A stretch of DNA of 64,000 nucleotides, taken from NCBI RefSeq assembly GCF_000757385.1, contig NZ_JRHH01000005.1, positions 248,001 to 312,000 of the forward strand, written 5' to 3'. Below the pieces are notes generated by a model. It ran no database searches. It was not told the origin of the DNA and worked only from the letters and a program-made list of their open reading frames with translations. This DNA comes from Flavobacterium aquatile LMG 4008 = ATCC 11947. GTDB taxonomy: Bacteria > Bacteroidota > Bacteroidia > Flavobacteriales > Flavobacteriaceae. The number at the start of each line of letters is the position of its first letter. Positions within the stretch are counted from its first letter, which is position 1. This document shows positions 61,444 through 64,000 of this stretch, in pieces. Both the position numbers and the translations under genes were made by a program.

Positions 61444-62445
61444 TTATTTATTGAAGTAAACTACAATTTTATCTAAGTAATTATCTATTTTTTCAAATTG
61501 AAAGTTCAAATAGTTTTTTACCTTTTCGTTACTAATTTGATCTTTATTTAATAGCGATTGTGCACCTTGTTTAGATATTTTTCTATTAGTTTGAATCACT
61601 TTTGACAATAACCAATCAATTTTCCAGGCTAGCGATAGCATCCAAGGTTGAGCTTCGATATTTGGTTTTTTAGCTTTTATTTTTTCAGAAATTTTGTAGA
61701 TAATATCTTTGTAAGATAGATTTTCTGATATTATTATAAATCGTTCTCCATTGGATGGCGATTCCATTAAAAGTTGCATAATTTTCACCACATCAGTTAC
61801 AGCAACATAACCCGAAGTTCCGTTGGTGTAAAACGGTAATCCTTTTTTTATTGAAGTAAAAAAAGCACCACTTCCTTGATTCCAGAAACCCGGACCAAAA
61901 ATCACACCCGGATTTACGATAACTACTTGCAAGCCTTCTTGATGACCACGCCAAACTTCCATTTCGGCGCCATATTTGGAAATTCCGTAATCGCTGTGTA
62001 AAACTTCGGGATTCCATTCGGTTTCTTCGGTGATTATGGTTTGGTTCTGATTTAAATCGCCCAACGCGGCAATCGAGCTTACATGACATAATTTTTTTAC
62101 CTTTTTATCGATGCAAAAATTTACAATATTCGCCGTTCCTTCAATATTTACTTTACGTAATTGGATTTCGTCTTTGGGATTGAATGAAATGCAAGCGGCA
62201 CAATGATAGACATAATCAACGTTTTGAAATGCAATTTCTAAAGATGGAATGTCAAGAATATTGGCTTCTATCCATTCTATTTGATTAAATAAATTGGATT
62301 TTTTGTAGAGGTCAAATAGTAGTTTGGTTTTGGAAATGTGCTCTGATTTTCTGTAAATAGCACGAACTTTTGCTTCTCCATTTTCTATTAAATGTAGCAA
62401 TAAATGTGCGCCTACTAAACCAGTTCCACCTGTTACTAATATCAT
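61444..62445 (-). CDS. NAD-dependent epimerase/dehydratase family protein
   Basis: 333-residue extended short-chain dehydrogenase. NAD site TGGTGLVGAHLLLHL at the N-terminus, the active-site YGISKYGAE (Tyr-x3-Lys), HVSSIAALG (Ser of the triad) and VVNPGVIFGPG are intact. Substrate not determinable; candidates are sugar nucleotides, flavonoid- or ketone-type carbonyls. A GAATTATGAATTACGAAT-type short tandem repeat precedes the gene (62457-62482), and the element copy at 62529-62626 lies upstream. Confidence 0.88.
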   Translation of the reverse strand: MILVTGGTGLVGAHLLLHLIENGEAKVRAIYRKSEHISKTKLLFDLYKKSNLFNQIEWIEANILDIPSLEIAFQNVDYVYHCAACISFNPKDEIQLRKVNIEGTANIVNFCIDKKVKKLCHVSSIAALGDLNQNQTIITEETEWNPEVLHSDYGISKYGAEMEVWRGHQEGLQVVIVNPGVIFGPGFWNQGSGAFFTSIKKGLPFYTNGTSGYVAVTDVVKIMQLLMESPSNGERFIIISENLSYKDIIYKISEKIKAKKPNIEAQPWMLSLAWKIDWLLSKVIQTNRKISKQGAQSLLNKDQISNEKVKNYLNFQFEKIDNYLDKIVVYFNK

Positions 62446-62504
62446 ATTGCGAATTTACGAATTAGGAATTATGAATTACGAATAATGCTTCTTAATTTTT
62501 TGAA

Positions 62505-62626
62505 TTTTAGCAAAAGACATTGGCTAAATAGCCCTGATGCAAGGGAAAAGCTCCCGATTTTTATCGGGACTTTGGAAAGGCAGCAGGAATTACCACTACT
62601 GAAAATGCCCAAGCCATTCGCTCCTA
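62505..62626 (-). repeat. Dispersed structured element, copy 6 (between divergent epimerase and tyrS genes)
   Basis: Minus-strand start TAGGAGCGAATGGCTTGGGC, then TTCCTGC, a CCCGATAAAAATCGGG hairpin and CATCAGGGCTA. The core 62531-62588 is identical to 11290-11347. This is the only copy not following a stop codon on its strand: it lies upstream of the epimerase gene, with tyrS diverging. Position near a promoter region rather than a 3' end makes it the exception in the set. Confidence 0.62.
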
Positions 62627-62672
62627 AATATTGAAATTTAATTTTGAAATTGGCATTGCCATTGACTTTAGT

Positions 62673-62680
62673 TATATTTG
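62673..62680 (+). promoter_or_regulatory. -7 promoter box of tyrS
   Basis: TATATTTG, exact TAnnTTTG match. A longer tyrS reading from TTG at 62644 would begin upstream of it, so the ATG at 62701 is the start. Confidence 0.68.
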
Positions 62681-62700
62681 CGCAAATTATAGTTTTTAAG

Positions 62701-63996
62701 ATGAAGAATTTAGTAGAGGAATTGCAGTGGCGCGGATTGGTTCATGATATTATGCCTGGCACAGAAGAGCAACTTTTAAAGGAAATGACTACGACGTATA
62801 TTGGGTTTGACCCAACGAGCGATTCGTTGCATATTGGGAGTTTGGTGCCGATTATTTTATTGGTTCATTTAGAAAAATTCGGACATAAACCTATTGCTTT
62901 GGTTGGTGGCGCGACTGGCATGATTGGTGATCCATCGGGTAAAAGTGATGAGAGAAACTTGCTAGATGAAGCTACTTTGGATAAAAATGTTGCTGGAATA
63001 AAAGCAGTTTTGTCTCGATTTTTAGATTTTAATTCGACTGCAGCAAATGCACCAATTTTAGTGAATAACTACGATTGGATGAAGGATTTTTCGTTTATAA
63101 ATTTTGCTCGCGATGTGGGTAAACGCATCACGGTGAACTATATGATGGCGAAAGATTCGGTTAAAAAACGTTTGGCTGGCGAAGGCGAAGGAATGAGTTT
63201 TACGGAATTTACCTATCAATTGATTCAAGGATATGATTTTCATCATTTGTATAAAGAGCATAATTGCTTGTTGCAAATGGGCGGAAGCGATCAATGGGGA
63301 AATATTACAACTGGAACCGAATTGGTGCGAAGAATGAATGGAGAAGGAGCAAAAGCGTATGCGATGACTTGTCCGTTGATTACGAAAGCTGATGGTTCTA
63401 AATTTGGAAAATCGGAAGGTGGAAATGTTTGGTTGACAGCTGATAAAACTTCGGTTTATAAATTTTACCAATTTTGGTTGAATACGACCGATGTTGATGC
63501 GGAAAAATACATTAAAATCTTTACTTTTTTAGATAAAAATACAATTGATTCTTTGATTGCTGAACATAATGAAACGCCGCATTTAAGGGTTTTACAAAAG
63601 CGTTTGGCTGAAGAAGTTACTACGTTTGTTCATGGAAAAGAACAATTTGAAAAAGCGGTAGAAGCATCGAAAGTGCTTTTTGGAAATCCAACAATGGAAG
63701 ATTTAAAACAATTGGACGAAGCTACTTTTCTAGAAGTTTTTGAAGGTGTTCCGCAAGCAGAAATTAAAATTGCTGATGTTGAAGTTGGAATTAATATTAT
63801 TGATGTTTTAAACGAAAAATCCGGCTTTTTTAAGTCGAATGGAGAAGCAAGAAGAGCTTTGACTGCCAATTCTATTTCGGTAAATAAAACAAAAGTTACA
63901 GAGGAATTTGTATTGTCATTGAAAGATTTAATAAACAATGAATTTGTTTTATTGCAAAGTGGTAAGAAAAATTATTTTGTTTTGCGTGTGGTTTAA
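62701..63996 (+). CDS. tyrS: Tyrosyl-tRNA synthetase
   Basis: Class Ic synthetase charging tRNA-Tyr. 431 residues from the ATG at 62701. HIGH-type motif [10 protein letters not shown] (about 40-50), [14 protein letters not shown], the Tyr-binding QLIQGYDF and [12 protein letters not shown] region, and the KMSKS-type [11 protein letters not shown] (about 236-246) are intact. The C-terminal S4-like RNA-binding region (about 370-431) contains [20 protein letters not shown]. The stop codon is 4 bases before the window end. Confidence 0.96.
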   Translation: MKNLVEELQWRGLVHDIMPGTEEQLLKEMTTTYIGFDPTSDSLHIGSLVPIILLVHLEKFGHKPIALVGGATGMIGDPSGKSDERNLLDEATLDKNVAGIKAVLSRFLDFNSTAANAPILVNNYDWMKDFSFINFARDVGKRITVNYMMAKDSVKKRLAGEGEGMSFTEFTYQLIQGYDFHHLYKEHNCLLQMGGSDQWGNITTGTELVRRMNGEGAKAYAMTCPLITKADGSKFGKSEGGNVWLTADKTSVYKFYQFWLNTTDVDAEKYIKIFTFLDKNTIDSLIAEHNETPHLRVLQKRLAEEVTTFVHGKEQFEKAVEASKVLFGNPTMEDLKQLDEATFLEVFEGVPQAEIKIADVEVGINIIDVLNEKSGFFKSNGEARRALTANSISVNKTKVTEEFVLSLKDLINNEFVLLQSGKKNYFVLRVV

Positions 63997-64000
63997 AAAC

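Noticed and set aside
62644-62700. Upstream extension of tyrS from TTG 62644
   Set aside because: It lies upstream of a perfect -7 box (62673-62680), so it cannot be in the mRNA from that promoter; ATG 62701 fits the family N-terminus.

Overview
The window is a stretch of Flavobacterium-like chromosome (phylum Bacteroidota). This is inferred from the low GC content, Bacteroidota-type -7 promoter boxes (TAnnTTTG), a type IX secretion sorting domain on a subtilase, PorT-like and DUF5686-type surface proteins, and Bacteroidota-restricted small families (DUF3098, DUF4271, DUF4296). Most of it is housekeeping chromosome. No phage, plasmid, insertion-sequence transposase or CRISPR array is visible.

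Layout. 1-3300 (minus): an RND efflux operon (TetR, TolC, HlyD-type adaptor, cut by the window edge) and a YceI-like gene under a duplicated TetR-type operator. 3417-9949: polyprenyl synthetase, two small secreted proteins, and the 2-oxoglutarate dehydrogenase E1 and E2 genes. 10053-11264: an MFS exporter. 11391-20414: a signalling/surface cluster made of a sigma factor and a membrane TPR putative anti-sigma protein, facing a minus-strand set of two lipoproteins, a repeat protein, a PKD/beta-barrel protein, a CHAT-TPR caspase-like protease and a retropepsin. 20549-33688: TatD, acyltransferase, asparaginase, tRNA-Ser, PorT-like barrel, PAP2-like protein, RpoN, GxxExxY, AsnRS, MMPL transporter, cation antiporter. 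33695-41461: DUF5686 protein, then a 5.2-kb accessory segment (decayed gene, lipoproteins, T9SS subtilase) bracketed by a 53-bp direct repeat. 41465-63996: frr-pyrH, patatin, thioredoxin-like, truB-uppP-DUF3098-ftsX, leuS, zinc peptidase, Lrp and saccharopine dehydrogenase, pckA, hemD-DUF4271, glycosyltransferase-dihydroorotase-DUF4296, epimerase and tyrS.

Most interesting items. (1) Five copies of a motif GGGTAAC-N15-TTGATATAA with invariant spacing lie upstream of three secreted-protein genes beside the sigma factor. They look like the promoters that sigma factor uses, linking sigma/anti-sigma to a cell-surface cluster that includes a CHAT protease and a retropepsin in one operon. (2) A seven-copy intergenic element (ends GGAGC and CAGGGCTA) almost always follows a stop codon in one orientation, and one pairing position covaries; it is a candidate structured RNA. 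(3) A GxxExxY PD-(D/E)XK gene is packaged between inverted copies of a CACAAAG-rich palindrome, like a REP-associated cassette. (4) A TetR operator with identical geometry occurs before the efflux operon and before yceI. (5) An accessory island sits at the 3' end of frr. (6) leuS carries a palindromic repeat fixed in frame.
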